Part shown: one piece after another, positions 23,946-32,239 of the stretch
Numbering within the stretch: the first letter of the stretch is position 1
How the letters are laid out: every line of letters starts with the position of its first letter
The notes under the pieces: generated by a model
What the model was told of the DNA's origin: nothing
Databases searched by the model: none
The model's input: the letters and a program-made list of their open reading frames with translations, nothing else
Made by a program: the position numbers and the translations under genes
NCBI RefSeq assembly: GCF_000519205.1
Contig: NZ_JAFB01000037.1
Location: 1-42,730 of the forward strand
DNA: 42,730 nucleotides
Origin: Amycolatopsis taiwanensis DSM 45107
GTDB taxonomy: Bacteria > Actinomycetota > Actinomycetes > Mycobacteriales > Pseudonocardiaceae
Direction of reading: 5' to 3'

Positions 23946-24264
23946 CGTCCACTGCCCCCAGACCCGGATCGGTTGGCAACGAGCGAGCGGTCGCCTCGTT
24001 GACTGCGCGATACGCCTTTGACACCCGCGATAGAGCGTCGCCGATCTCGCGGGCGTCGCCGGTGAGAGTGTCCAGGCCGTCGCTCCAGCGGACCGAAAAG
24101 TCCATTAGCGCGTCGTGGAGTGGCGTATGCCCGTACAGCTCTGGTTCGCCGCAGAGCCCGCGTAGTTCGAAGTTGTCCTGGTCCTGCACGCTCTGCTGGA
24201 TGCCATTGGCCGCCTCGTCGATCTTATCGACGTCGGCATGCCACCCTGGTCCGTCCATTACCAA
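23938..24264 (-). CDS. Small WXG100-like ESX partner protein
   Basis: 108 residues from TTG 24264, which has GGGGG five bases upstream; ATG 24258 is the alternative, and a longer GTG start at 24282 is possible. The sequence VMDGPGWHADVDKIDEAANG, NFELRGLCGEPELYG, HDALMDFSVRWSDGLDTLTG and ALSRVSKAYRAVNEATA forms two long helices around a short turn, with W-x-x-x-V and YxxxD/N motifs. Such proteins are encoded directly before type VII-secreted toxins and are thought to serve as export partners. It overlaps the toxin gene by eight bases. Confidence 0.75.
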   Translation of the reverse strand: MVMDGPGWHADVDKIDEAANGIQQSVQDQDNFELRGLCGEPELYGHTPLHDALMDFSVRWSDGLDTLTGDAREIGDALSRVSKAYRAVNEATARSLPTDPGLGAVDDG

Positions 24265-24390
24265 TTCGTCCCCCTCGAACACGGACAGTGGCAGACCATT
24301 TTGCCCTGACCCCCAAGTGCGGGCAAGCGGTTCGATCATCACCAGTGAGGATCCAGCGAGGACCAGGGCTGGTCGAAGTAGCGGAAAGCA

Positions 24391-24420
24391 GATTCGCCAC
24401 CTCGGGTGAGGTGGCGAATC
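24391..24420. terminator. Hairpin between the second integrase relic and the ESX genes
   Basis: GATTCGCCACCTC (24391-24403) pairs perfectly with GAGGTGGCGAATC (24408-24420) around a four-base GGGT loop. It lies 22 bases past the stop of the integrase fragment and about 125 bases upstream of the ESX partner gene, insulating the two. Confidence 0.65.
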
Positions 24421-24442
24421 GGGTGCTGTCGGTCGTATGCGG

Positions 24443-24690
24443 TTATGCGGTGGCGCGCATCTGTGGTGCCGGTGCTGGCAGTGCGAAGGTCCTGATGCTG
24501 CCGGTGCCGCCGCTGCTGGTGGTGGTCAGGCTGGTGAGGGCGGTGGTCCAGCGGTGTTGGAGGGCGTTGATGAGGCGGGTTTCGACTTCGGGGGCGACGT
24601 GGGAGTAGATGTGTTCGATCTTGTCGGGGATCTTGTGGCCTAGCCGCCGGGCTTGGGCGACGTCGGGGATGCCGTCGGCGATCATCCCTG
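24443..24690 (-). pseudogene. Second integrase relic, extreme C-terminus
   Basis: The frame reads MIADGIPDVAQARRLGHKI, PDKIEHIYSHVAPEVETRL, NALQHRW, then a Ser/Thr/Ala tail. This is the last part of a tyrosine recombinase: LGHKIPDKIEHIYSHVAPE carries the catalytic His and Tyr. It belongs to a different subgroup from the relic at 21897-22310. The upstream part is replaced by an aldehyde dehydrogenase gene joined at about 24690. Confidence 0.7.
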
Positions 24691-24692
24691 GC

Positions 24693-25620
24693 ATGGACGT
24701 GGAAACGGTTGGCGGCGATGCATGCCTCGCCGATGTTGCGGAGCTTGGCGGTCATCGCGCCCGCCACGGCAGCGTCGAGGTCGGCGTCACGGCAGACGAT
24801 GAACGGCGCGTTCCCGCCGAGTTCCATCGAAGTCCGCAGGACGGTGCCTGCTGCCTGGGCCAGCAGGCACCGTCCCACGGGGGTGGACCCGGTGAAGGAC
24901 AGCTTGCGCAGCCGGCCGTCCCGTAACAGTGGCTCGGTCAGGGCGGCGGCGTTCGTGGTTGGGACGATGTTGAGCACTCCGTCGGGCAGGCCGGCCTCGG
25001 TCAGCGTTTCGGCCAGGGCGGCTGTGGTCAGTGGTGTTTGTGATGCCGGCTTGACGATCATGCTGCAGCCCGCTGCCACCGCCGGGGGCCGGCATGGCCA
25101 GCGGCGCGTTCCACGGTGTGATAAGCAGACAGGGCCCGACCGGCTGCCTGGTGACCAGCACGCGGGCCGTGCCGTCCTCACTGACCTTCCAGCTGCCGTC
25201 GATCCGGACCGGTTCCGCGCCGAACCGCCGCAGGTAGTTCGCGCCGTACTCGAACTCGGCCCTGGACTCGGCCGGTGACTTGCCCATCTCCAGAGTGATC
25301 AGCAGCGCGAACCACTCTTTGCGCTCCATCAGCAGCTCCTAGGCGCGACGCAGGATCTCACCCCGGCGGCGTGGGGCCACGGCAGCCCAGCCGGCTTGCG
25401 TCTTGTCGGCGGCCGCAAGGGCAGCTACCGCGCCGTCGGGCGTGCCTTCAGCAACCTCGCACAACGACTGCCCCGTGGCTGGATCTTCCACCGCGAAGGT
25501 CGCTCCTCCCGCTCTCGGTCGCCACCGACCGTCGACGAGTACGCCTTGTTCCACACGGCTGACGGCCTCGGACACCGATAAGGCTGTGATCACGGCATTC
25601 ACGCTTCCTGGGATGATCAT
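24693..25620 (-). pseudogene. NAD(P)-dependent succinate-semialdehyde-type dehydrogenase, broken in three places
   Basis: Reading from about 25620: VLVDGRWRPRAGGATFAVED, DPATGQSLCEVAEGT, then an in-frame TAG at 25339-25341. Beyond it, ELLMERKEWFALLITLEMGK, SPAESRAEFEYGANYLRRFG and TRQPVGPCLLITPWNAPLAM follow. A frameshift near 25081-25090 leads to AVAAGCSMIVKPASQTPLTT, RKLSFTGSTPVGRCLL, RTSMELGGNAPFIVCRDADL and NIGEACIAANRFHVH, with the catalytic Cys of GEAC still present. The similarity ends at about 24693, where an integrase fragment begins; roughly the last 180 residues are gone. A stop, a frameshift and a truncation make it non-functional. Confidence 0.8.
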
Positions 25621-25642
25621 GGTGATGGGTCGGTGTGGGGGA

Positions 25643-25680
25643 GCTGGTGCCGCCCGGGTTTCGGCCGGGGCGGCACCAGC
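25643..25680 (-). terminator. Terminator of the DJ-1/PfpI gene
   Basis: GCTGGTGCCGCCC (25643-25655) pairs perfectly with GGGCGGCACCAGC (25668-25680) with a 12-base loop. It starts 28 bases past the stop of the minus-strand gene at 25708. Confidence 0.65.
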
Positions 25681-25707
25681 CACGGGAACACCCGGATCCG
25701 GTGGCCG

Positions 25708-26400
25708 CTAGGCGAGAGCGGCGACCATGGCCTCGGCCATCGGGGCGCTCGAAGCCGGGTTCTGGCCAGTGAACAGGTTCCCGTCTCGCATTGTGAACGC
25801 CTCGTAGGCCGGGCCGCTGAAGTGCTTCGCGCCCAGCTCACGCAGCCTGCTGGCGAGCAGCCATGGCGCGCCTTCCGCCGTGCCGAAGATCCGCTCCTCC
25901 TCGTCGGTGAACGCCGTCATCTCCCGCCCGGCGAACAGCCACTTGTCTTCCGCGTCTACGGCGGACAGCAGGCCTGCAGGTCCGTGGCACACGGCTCCAA
26001 TGAGCTTCCCGGCAGCATCTGCCGCGGTGAGCAGACGGCCGAGTTCGGGTTCTTGGTAGAGGTCGACCACCGGGCCGTGCCCACCGGGCAGAACCACCGC
26101 GACATAGTCGTTGCTGTCGACCTCACCGAGCTTGAGCAGCGGCCCGAACTCCCGCAGGGCTTTCGCAGCGTGCTCGACGTAGCGGGCGCAGTCCGGTCCG
26201 GCGACCTCCGGATCGGCGCTGTGCTGGTCGAGCGGCTGCAGCATCCCACCCGGGGACGCGAAGTCGACCGTGTAGCCGGCCTGGACGAACTTCTCGTGCG
26301 GCGCGGCGAGCTCCTCGGCCCAGTAGCCGGTCGGATACAACGAACCGTTGGTGCGCTCCCACGTGCTGGCAGCGGACATGACGATCAGAACCTTGCTCAC
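25708..26400 (-). CDS. DJ-1/PfpI-family protein (class I glutamine amidotransferase-like; Hsp31 type)
   Basis: 230 residues from GTG 26400 with AAAGGA seven bases upstream. The N-terminus MSKVLIVMSAASTW, TGYWAEELAAPHEKF with Glu30, VVLPGGHGP and the nucleophile elbow GAVCHGPAGL (Cys138-His139) are diagnostic of the Hsp31-like branch of the DJ-1 superfamily. Members act as glyoxalase III, deglycase or redox-sensitive chaperones. It is divergent from an XRE regulator 168 bases away, which probably controls it. Confidence 0.88.
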   Translation of the reverse strand: MSKVLIVMSAASTWERTNGSLYPTGYWAEELAAPHEKFVQAGYTVDFASPGGMLQPLDQHSADPEVAGPDCARYVEHAAKALREFGPLLKLGEVDSNDYVAVVLPGGHGPVVDLYQEPELGRLLTAADAAGKLIGAVCHGPAGLLSAVDAEDKWLFAGREMTAFTDEEERIFGTAEGAPWLLASRLRELGAKHFSGPAYEAFTMRDGNLFTGQNPASSAPMAEAMVAALA

Positions 26401-26568
26401 GATTCGATCCTTTGCTGACGATTGACGGAATGTGCGTTCCGGCGCCGGTATGCCTCAAGCGTGGCGCGGCACAACCGGTTTCGGGGGCTCATCTCGCGCC
26501 CTGTGCGAGCTCGGACTCGGCAACCTAGGACGCACAGGTCCAGGCACCGACGAGGCATATCGGGGACA

Positions 26569-27477
26569 ATGGGTTCCGTGGCCGCTGCCAATCGCGAACT
26601 CGCCGACTTCCTGCGGCGGGCCCGTGCCCAAGTCGACCCGTCCCGGGCAGGATTACCGCCCGACGGGCGGGTGCGTCGCGTACCCGGACTGCGCCGCGAG
26701 GAAGTCGCCCGGCTGGCCGGAGTGTCGACCGACTACTACGCCCGTCTCGAGCAGGGACGACGCATCGTGCCCTCCGCGGGCGTCGTGGAGGCGATCGGCC
26801 GGGCGCTCGAACTCGACGCCGCGGGACGCGCCCACCTCGAAGACCTCATCGGTCTGACCGCGGCACCCGCTCGTCGACGCGCCCGAGGCGTCCAACGGGT
26901 ACGTCCCGGGCTCTACCAGCTGCTCGACTCCCTCGACGGAGAGCCCGCGCTCATCCTCGGCCGCCGCACCGACATCCTGGCCGCCAACCGGATGGCCAAG
27001 GCGCTGTTCACCGACTTCGACCAGATGCCCGCGACACGGCGCAACTACGCCCACTGGATGTTCCTCGACGAGGACGCCCGATCACTGTTCGTGGACTGGC
27101 CAGACCAAGCCAGAGCCGCCGTCGAAAGTCTGCGGTTCGAAGTCGGCCGCGACCCCGACGACCGCGCCACCGCCGAGCTCGTCACCGAACTCCGCGAGCA
27201 CAGCCGCGAATTCGGCCAATGGTGGGAACAGCACCGGGTCCACCAGCGCACCTACGGCTCGAAACGCCTACGCCACCCCCTCGTCGGGGACCTGACCGTC
27301 GAGTACGAAACCCTCGCCCTGCCCGGTGACCCCGGTACGACCCTGTTCATCTACACCACCGAAGCCGGATCCCCGTCCCGGCGGGCCATGAACCTCCTCG
27401 CCAGCTGGACAGCGTCCACTTCGGACACTTATACGCAGTACCAGAGCCACCATCCCGGCCCCGCCACCGAGCAGTAA
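26569..27477 (+). CDS. XRE-family regulator with MmyB-like ligand-binding domain
   Basis: 302 residues from ATG 26569 (GTG 26578 is also possible). The helix-turn-helix is at about residues 8-75: NRELADFLRRARAQVDPSRA, RVPGLRREEVARLAGVSTDY and YARLEQGRRIVPSAGVVEAI. From about 110 onward, LYQLLDSLDGEPALILGRRT, ANRMAKALFTDFDQ, NYAHWMFLDEDAR and the final LTVEYETLALPGDPGTTLF match the MmyB-like domain that binds a small molecule. Its neighbour in the opposite direction is the DJ-1/PfpI gene, a frequent target of such regulators. Confidence 0.88.
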   Translation: MGSVAAANRELADFLRRARAQVDPSRAGLPPDGRVRRVPGLRREEVARLAGVSTDYYARLEQGRRIVPSAGVVEAIGRALELDAAGRAHLEDLIGLTAAPARRRARGVQRVRPGLYQLLDSLDGEPALILGRRTDILAANRMAKALFTDFDQMPATRRNYAHWMFLDEDARSLFVDWPDQARAAVESLRFEVGRDPDDRATAELVTELREHSREFGQWWEQHRVHQRTYGSKRLRHPLVGDLTVEYETLALPGDPGTTLFIYTTEAGSPSRRAMNLLASWTASTSDTYTQYQSHHPGPATEQ

Positions 27478-27542
27478 CGAGCCGCTGCGTCAAACGACGG
27501 TACGTGAGCTGCGAGCACTGAGTCCTCCACGACCGCATCGCC

Positions 27543-27594
27543 GGGAACGATAACCGCCCCCAAGGAGTCCCATGCTGAGCGTTCCCGCGGTTAT
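27543..27594 (+). ncRNA. Interleaved complementary pairs, pseudoknot-like element
   Basis: Four adjacent blocks in the order A-B-A'-B': GGGAACG (27543-27549), ATAACCGC (27550-27557), then after 22 bases CGTTCCC (27580-27586), GCGGTTAT (27587-27594). A pairs perfectly with A' (7 bp) and B with B' (8 bp), an H-type pseudoknot topology. The connecting loop contains AAGGAG and the ATG of a 28-codon frame. As RNA it could regulate that frame; as DNA it could be a rearranged palindrome. There is no known family match that I can name. Confidence 0.35.
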
Positions 27595-27657
27595 TTGGCA
27601 AATGTGGCGGGTGAGGGCGCGAACCGACGTCGCCGACCAGACACTCCGGGAGCCGTG
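27571..27657 (+). CDS. Possible 28-residue peptide with a strong ribosome site
   Basis: AAGGAG sits four bases before ATG 27571. The frame reads MLSVPAVIWQMWRVRARTD, VADQTLREP, then TGA. It is amphipathic and Arg-rich at its end. No family is recognised. It is embedded in the pseudoknot-like element, so it could be a leader peptide or a chance frame between convergent genes. Confidence 0.25.
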
Positions 27658-27698
27658 ACCACTCCAGACCCGCGGAAGCGGGCCCTGCGACGGGGTTC

Positions 27699-28889
27699 TC
27701 ATAGTTTGTAGTCGCGGAGCAGGCGACGGCCGATGATCATCTTCTGGATATCGGAGGTTCCCTCACCGATCAGCATGAACGCGGCCTCGCGATAGAGGCG
27801 CTCGATCTCGTACTCCTTGGAGTAGCCGTAGCCGCCGTGGATCCGGAACGACGCCTCGACAACCTCGTTGCAGTATTCCGAGGCGAGCATCTTGGCCATG
27901 CCGGCCTCGACGTCCATCCGCCGGCCGGAGTCCTTCATCCGCGCCGCGCGCACCATCATGGCGTGCGCGGTCTCGACCTTGGTCGCCATCTCGGCCAGAC
28001 GGAAGAGCACGGCCTGGTGCTGGGCGATCGGCTTGCCGAACGTCTCTCGCTGTTGCGAATAGGCGATTCCGAGCTCGAAGGCACGGTTGGCGATACCGCA
28101 GGCACGCGCCGCAACATTGACGCGGCCGACCTCCACGCCGTCCATCATCTGGAAGAAGCCGTTGCCGGGTTCTCCGCCGAGGATCTGCTCGGCCGAGATC
28201 TGGTGGCCCTCGAATATCATCTCGGTGGTGTCGATGCCCTTGTAACCCATTTTGTCGATCTTGCCGGGCACAGTGATGCCCTGCGCAACTTCGCCGTAGC
28301 CGGGCTCCTTCTCCACCAGAAAGGTCGTCATATTCTCATAGACCGATTCGGCATTTTCGTCGGTCTTGCACAGCACCGCGACCAGATTGGCGGTGCCGCC
28401 GTTGGTCAGCCACATCTTTTGGCCGGTGATCTCATATCCGACACCGGTCCGGGTAGCCTTGGTCCTGACCGCGGAGACATCCGAGCCCAGATCCGGCTCG
28501 GACATGGAGAACGCGCCACGCACCTCGCCGGTCGCCATCCGGGGCAGGTATTTGCGCTTCTGCTCCTCCGTGCCGTACTTCATCAGCAGGTAGGCCACGA
28601 TGAAATGGGTGTTGATAACGCCGGAAACGCTCATCCAGCCGCGTGCTACCTCCTCTACGCACAACGCGTAGGTCAGCAGCGACTCACCCAGTCCGTCGTA
28701 TTCCTCGGGGATCATGAGGCTGAAGACGCCCAGTTCCTTGAGTCCCTCGACGATCTCGGCCGGGTACTCATCGGCGTGTTCGAGTTCGGTGGCCACCGGG
28801 AGGATCTTCTCCTCCACAAAAGTACGGACCGCCTTGAGGATGTCGTTCTGTTCCTCGGTCAGACCCTCGGTCTGGCACAGGCGCCCCAT
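27699..28889 (-). CDS. Acyl-CoA dehydrogenase
   Basis: 396 residues from ATG 28889 with AAAGGA six bases upstream. It has the full acyl-CoA dehydrogenase fold: an N-terminal helical domain (LTEEQNDILKAVRTFVEEKI), the FAD motif AFSMSEPDLGSDVSAVRTKA and GQKMWLTNGGTANL, the middle beta domain, and C-terminal AYSQQRETFGKPIAQHQAVL. The end YREAAFMLIGEGTSDIQKMI carries the Glu that serves as base in short-chain members. It abstracts alpha and beta hydrogens of an acyl-CoA and passes electrons to ETF. It is clearly paralogous to the one at 33890-35059. A long terminator separates it from the transporter upstream, so it has its own promoter. Its codons use somewhat more A/T third positions than the neighbouring operon. 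Confidence 0.9.
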   Translation of the reverse strand: MGRLCQTEGLTEEQNDILKAVRTFVEEKILPVATELEHADEYPAEIVEGLKELGVFSLMIPEEYDGLGESLLTYALCVEEVARGWMSVSGVINTHFIVAYLLMKYGTEEQKRKYLPRMATGEVRGAFSMSEPDLGSDVSAVRTKATRTGVGYEITGQKMWLTNGGTANLVAVLCKTDENAESVYENMTTFLVEKEPGYGEVAQGITVPGKIDKMGYKGIDTTEMIFEGHQISAEQILGGEPGNGFFQMMDGVEVGRVNVAARACGIANRAFELGIAYSQQRETFGKPIAQHQAVLFRLAEMATKVETAHAMMVRAARMKDSGRRMDVEAGMAKMLASEYCNEVVEASFRIHGGYGYSKEYEIERLYREAAFMLIGEGTSDIQKMIIGRRLLRDYKL

Positions 28890-28942
28890 AGCTGTCCTTT
28901 CTCTCACTTCCTGGTCATTTGCAAGCTATTGCCGCAAAAGAG

Positions 28943-28988
28943 GGCCTTGGCCCGGCACCGCGGGCAGTTGCGGTGCCGGGCCAAGGCC
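28943..28988 (-). terminator. 19-bp perfect-stem terminator of the MHS transporter gene
   Basis: GGCCTTGGCCCGGCACCGC (28943-28961) pairs without mismatch with its complement at 28970-28988 across an 8-base loop. On the minus strand it is followed by TCTTTTG, a short U-run. It begins 12 bases past the transporter stop. Confidence 0.85.
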
Positions 28989-28999
28989 AGATGGGCGGG

Positions 29000-30334
29000 T
29001 CAGTGGGTTTCCGCGGCCGGGACCGCGTCGCGGTCGGAAGTCGGTGCCTCCTCGGCCACCCGGTGACCGAGGAGGGCGAGCGAGCAGACGAGCGAGATGG
29101 CCGTGGTCACGATGCCGAAGGCCACCGGGAGCACGATGCTTCCGGAGCTGTCGAGAAGCCACTGCAGGATCACCGGAGTGGTGCCGCACAAGGCACCCGA
29201 GAGACCGTAAGCCAGCGAGATGCCGGTGTAGCGGACCCGGGCCGGGAAGCTCTGGGCGAGCATGCCCGCCATGACGGCGTAGAACATCGCGTCGGGAACC
29301 GTCGCGACGACGGCGCCGATCATCGCGAGTGTCCAGTTACCGGTGGCGATCAGGACGAACATCAAGGCGAGCGCGGGGATCTCGATGCCGAGCAGGAGCA
29401 TGATCAGCTTCCGCGGCCGCCAGCGAGTGGCGAGGAGAGCGCCGAAGGGCTGCACGAAGAACTGCACCACGCTGACGACCAGGATGATGCTGAGGAAGGC
29501 GTCCTTGGAGAAGTCGAGGGATGTCGTGGCCCACGAGAGGGCGAAGGTGTCGCGGGCGTAGACGACGACGAACACGCAAAGGATGCCGAAGACGCCGAGG
29601 AACAGCTCGCGGGAGTTGCTGCGGAAGAGTTCGACGACCGGGACCTTGACGATCTCGTTGCGCTCCTGCAGCCGTTTGACCGCCGGCGACTCCTCGAGCT
29701 TGAGACGGATGATCAGGCCGATCACGACCAGCAGGGCGGAGGCAAGGAAGGGCAGCCGCCACGCCCACTCGAGCAGCGCCTCCTCCGGCAGCAGGTTGGT
29801 CACCGCCAGGAAGCCCAAGGTGGCGAGAATCCGCCCGGCCGGAGAGCCTTGCTGGGCGTAGGCGCCGAAGAGGAAACCGCGGTCGGGCCGGGTGTGTTCG
29901 GTGGCGATCAGTACGGCGCCGCCCCACTCGCCGCCGACGGCGAGTCCCTGAAGCAGTCGGAGCACGATCAGCAGGATCGGCGCCGCGGCGCCGATGGCGG
30001 CGTAGGTCGGGAGGGCGCCCACGCCGACGGTGGTCACGCCCATGAGCAGAAGGGTCACGACCAATGCGCGTTTGCGGCCGATGCGGTCGCCCAGGTGGCC
30101 GAAGAGCGCGCCGCCGAGGGGGCGGGTGAGGAAACCGACGGCGAAGGTGGCGAACGAGAGAAGCGTCGCGACAGCGGGGTCGGCGTTGCTGAAGAACAGC
30201 GGGCCGAACACCAGTGCGGAGGCCGTGCCATAAATGTAGAAGTCGTACCACTCGATGGTGGTGCCGATGAAGGCGGCAACGCCGGCCTTTCGTGCCATCC
30301 GCTCGTCGTCGAGCTGGGGGGCGTTGGTGGTCAT
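29000..30334 (-). CDS. MFS transporter of the metabolite:H+ symporter (MHS) family
   Basis: 444 residues from ATG 30334 with GAGGAG seven bases upstream. The MHS signature is strong: GTTIEWYDFYIYGTASALVF in TM1, GFLTRPLGGALFGHLGDRIG and RKRALVVTLLLMG around TM2-3, RLLQGLAVGGEWGGAVLIAT in TM4 and a central loop RLKLEESPAVKRLQERN before the second six helices. Such carriers import organic acids (shikimate, citrate, alpha-ketoglutarate, aromatic acids) with protons. Its place next to the CoA-catabolic operon suggests it brings in the growth substrate or an intermediate. It is in the same direction as the operon but after its terminator. Confidence 0.9.
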   Translation of the reverse strand: MTTNAPQLDDERMARKAGVAAFIGTTIEWYDFYIYGTASALVFGPLFFSNADPAVATLLSFATFAVGFLTRPLGGALFGHLGDRIGRKRALVVTLLLMGVTTVGVGALPTYAAIGAAAPILLIVLRLLQGLAVGGEWGGAVLIATEHTRPDRGFLFGAYAQQGSPAGRILATLGFLAVTNLLPEEALLEWAWRLPFLASALLVVIGLIIRLKLEESPAVKRLQERNEIVKVPVVELFRSNSRELFLGVFGILCVFVVVYARDTFALSWATTSLDFSKDAFLSIILVVSVVQFFVQPFGALLATRWRPRKLIMLLLGIEIPALALMFVLIATGNWTLAMIGAVVATVPDAMFYAVMAGMLAQSFPARVRYTGISLAYGLSGALCGTTPVILQWLLDSSGSIVLPVAFGIVTTAISLVCSLALLGHRVAEEAPTSDRDAVPAAETH

Positions 30335-30500
30335 GGACCTGCTCCTCGGGGACCGATAAGGGGAATGTCTCGCGCGGTAAGCACTGCCTGAGATCGCACT
30401 CACGCTAAGTGCGCCGTTGTTGCATGTCTAAGACCAAACCCGGCTCCCATTGATATCCAGATCGTCAAAGATTCATGCCGCTCGAGCGCAGGCGAAAGAG

Positions 30501-30535
30501 CGGCACCGCCATCGCGTGCCACGCCGGCGGTGCCG
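30501..30535 (-). terminator. Terminator of the nine-gene catabolic operon
   Basis: CGGCACCGCC (30501-30510) and GGCGGTGCCG (30526-30535) pair perfectly with a 15-base loop, 22 bases beyond the MaoC stop. CTCTTTCG follows on the minus strand. Confidence 0.6.
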
Positions 30536-30557
30536 GAGAAGGTGGTGGGAACTTCGG

Positions 30558-31016
30558 TCAGGGAACCACGAGCGTGATGGTCTCCGCCACACAGACGGGG
30601 CGATCAGCGCCGTCCGCCTCGACGGTCCACGCCATCACCACCTGGTCGCCGGCGGGGACGTGCCGGACCTCCTTGATGCGGGGCATGGCGCGGATTTTCG
30701 ACCCCGCGGGCACGGGAGCGGGGAACCGCACTTTGCCGAGGCCGTAGTTCAAGCGGGCAGAGCCGGTCTCGATCGAGTACAGCTGGGCGGCGAAGGCGGG
30801 CAGCATCGACAGCGTGAGGTAGCCGTGGGCGATCGTCCCGCCGAAGGAGGACGCCGTCGCCCGCTCGACGTCGACATGGATCCACTGGTGGTCACCGGTG
30901 ACATCGGCGAAGTCGTCGATGGTCGGCTGAGTGATCGTCACCCAGTCTGTCGTGCCCAGGTTCTCTCCGATGGCTTTCTCGATCCCGGCGATGTCGGTGA
31001 ACACGCGCGGCGGCAT
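30558..31016 (-). CDS. MaoC-family (R)-hydratase
   Basis: 152 residues from ATG 31016, overlapping the thiolase stop by one base (TGATG). The single hot-dog domain carries the hydratase-2 motif FADVTGDHQWIHVD with Asp42 and His47, then GTIAHGYLTLSMLPAFAAQL and LNYGLGKVRFPAPVPAGSKI. It adds water to 2-enoyl-CoA to give the (R)-3-hydroxyacyl-CoA, or catalyses the reverse reaction. It is the last gene of the overlapping series. Confidence 0.9.
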   Translation of the reverse strand: MPPRVFTDIAGIEKAIGENLGTTDWVTITQPTIDDFADVTGDHQWIHVDVERATASSFGGTIAHGYLTLSMLPAFAAQLYSIETGSARLNYGLGKVRFPAPVPAGSKIRAMPRIKEVRHVPAGDQVVMAWTVEADGADRPVCVAETITLVVP

Positions 31017-32239
31017 CAGGCGATCCTCTCGAAGACAGCGGCCAGGCCCTGGCCCCCGCCGATGCACATGGTCTCGAGGCCGTAGCGCGCCTCACGGCGA
31101 TGGAGCTCGCGCGCGAGCGTGCCGAGCATCCGCACGCCGGTAGCTCCCACGGGATGGCCGAGCGAGATGCCGGACCCGTGCACGTTGGTGCGCTCGTGGT
31201 CCTCGTCGGTGAATTTCCACTCCCGCATCACGGCGAGGGCTTGCGCGGCGAACGCCTCGTTGAGCTCGATCACGTCCATGTCGGCCAGGGAGAGCCCGGC
31301 GCGGGCCAGGGCTGCCTCGGTCGCCGGCACCGGGCCGATCCCCATGATGTCGGGACGTACGCCGGCGGCCGACCAGCTCACCAGCCGCACCAGCGGCCGC
31401 AACCCCAGCTTCTCGGCCACGTCTGCCGTCGTGACCAGGCACATCGCCGCGGCGTCGTTCTGGCCGCTGGCGTTGCCTGCGGTGACCGTGGCGTCGGGGT
31501 CGCTGGCGGAGAGGATCGGGCGCAGCCGGGCCAGGGACTCCATCGACGTGTCGGCACGGGGGTGCTCATCGGTGTCGATGACCACGTCGCCCTTCCTCGA
31601 AGGCACGGTCACCGGGACGATCTCTTCTTGGAAAAGGCCCGATTTCTGGGCGGACACGGCGCGTTGGTGGGAGCTGACCGCGAGCCGGTCCTGTTCCTCG
31701 CGGCTGATCGAGTATTCGCGACGAAGGTTCTCCGCCGTCTCCAGCATGCCGCCGGGAACGGGATGGAAACGGCCGCCGGGGGTCTGGCGGCCGCGGGTGA
31801 GGCCGTCGTGGACCTGCACCCCGGTCCGGGCACCGCCCCAGCGCATGTCGAGGGAGTAGAAGGCCACGTTGCTCATCGACTCGGCTCCGCCGGCGACGAC
31901 GACGTCGCTCGCGCCGCTGGCGACCTGCAGGACGGCGTTGATGACGGCCTGGAGGCCGGAGCCGCAGCGGCGGTCGACCTGCTGGCCGCCGACGGTCACG
32001 GGGAGTCCGGCGTCGAGGCCGACGACGCGTCCGATGGCGGGCGCCTCGGCGTTGGGGTAGCAGTGCCCGAGGATCACGTCGTCGATGCGGTCGGGCTCGA
32101 TACTGGTGCGGGACAGCAGCCCTTGCAGTGCGGTCACGCCCAGGTCGACGGGACTGAGGTCGGTGAATACGCCGCCGTAGCGGCCGATCGGCGTTCGGAC
32201 GGGCTCGCAGATGACGACGTCGCGTGCGGTGTTGTTCAT
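31016..32239 (-). CDS. Thiolase (acetyl-CoA C-acyltransferase)
   Basis: 407 residues from ATG 32239, overlapping the preceding stop (ATGA). The catalytic residues are all visible: Cys92 in QQVDRRCGSGLQAVINAV, His362 in GISLGHPVGATGVRMLGTLA and Cys392 in CIGGGQGLAAVFE. The ELNEAFAAQALAV motif is also intact. It cleaves 3-ketoacyl-CoA with free CoA, the last step of beta-oxidation. Within the operon it lies between the HTD2-like dehydratase and the MaoC hydratase. Confidence 0.92.
   Translation of the reverse strand: MNNTARDVVICEPVRTPIGRYGGVFTDLSPVDLGVTALQGLLSRTSIEPDRIDDVILGHCYPNAEAPAIGRVVGLDAGLPVTVGGQQVDRRCGSGLQAVINAVLQVASGASDVVVAGGAESMSNVAFYSLDMRWGGARTGVQVHDGLTRGRQTPGGRFHPVPGGMLETAENLRREYSISREEQDRLAVSSHQRAVSAQKSGLFQEEIVPVTVPSRKGDVVIDTDEHPRADTSMESLARLRPILSASDPDATVTAGNASGQNDAAAMCLVTTADVAEKLGLRPLVRLVSWSAAGVRPDIMGIGPVPATEAALARAGLSLADMDVIELNEAFAAQALAVMREWKFTDEDHERTNVHGSGISLGHPVGATGVRMLGTLARELHRREARYGLETMCIGGGQGLAAVFERIA

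Noticed and set aside
28919..30391. A 490-codon plus-strand frame opposite the MHS transporter
   Set aside because: Low-complexity Glu/Asp/Gly/His composition is the antisense of hydrophobic helices; the strong 19-bp terminator and the MHS signatures support the minus strand.
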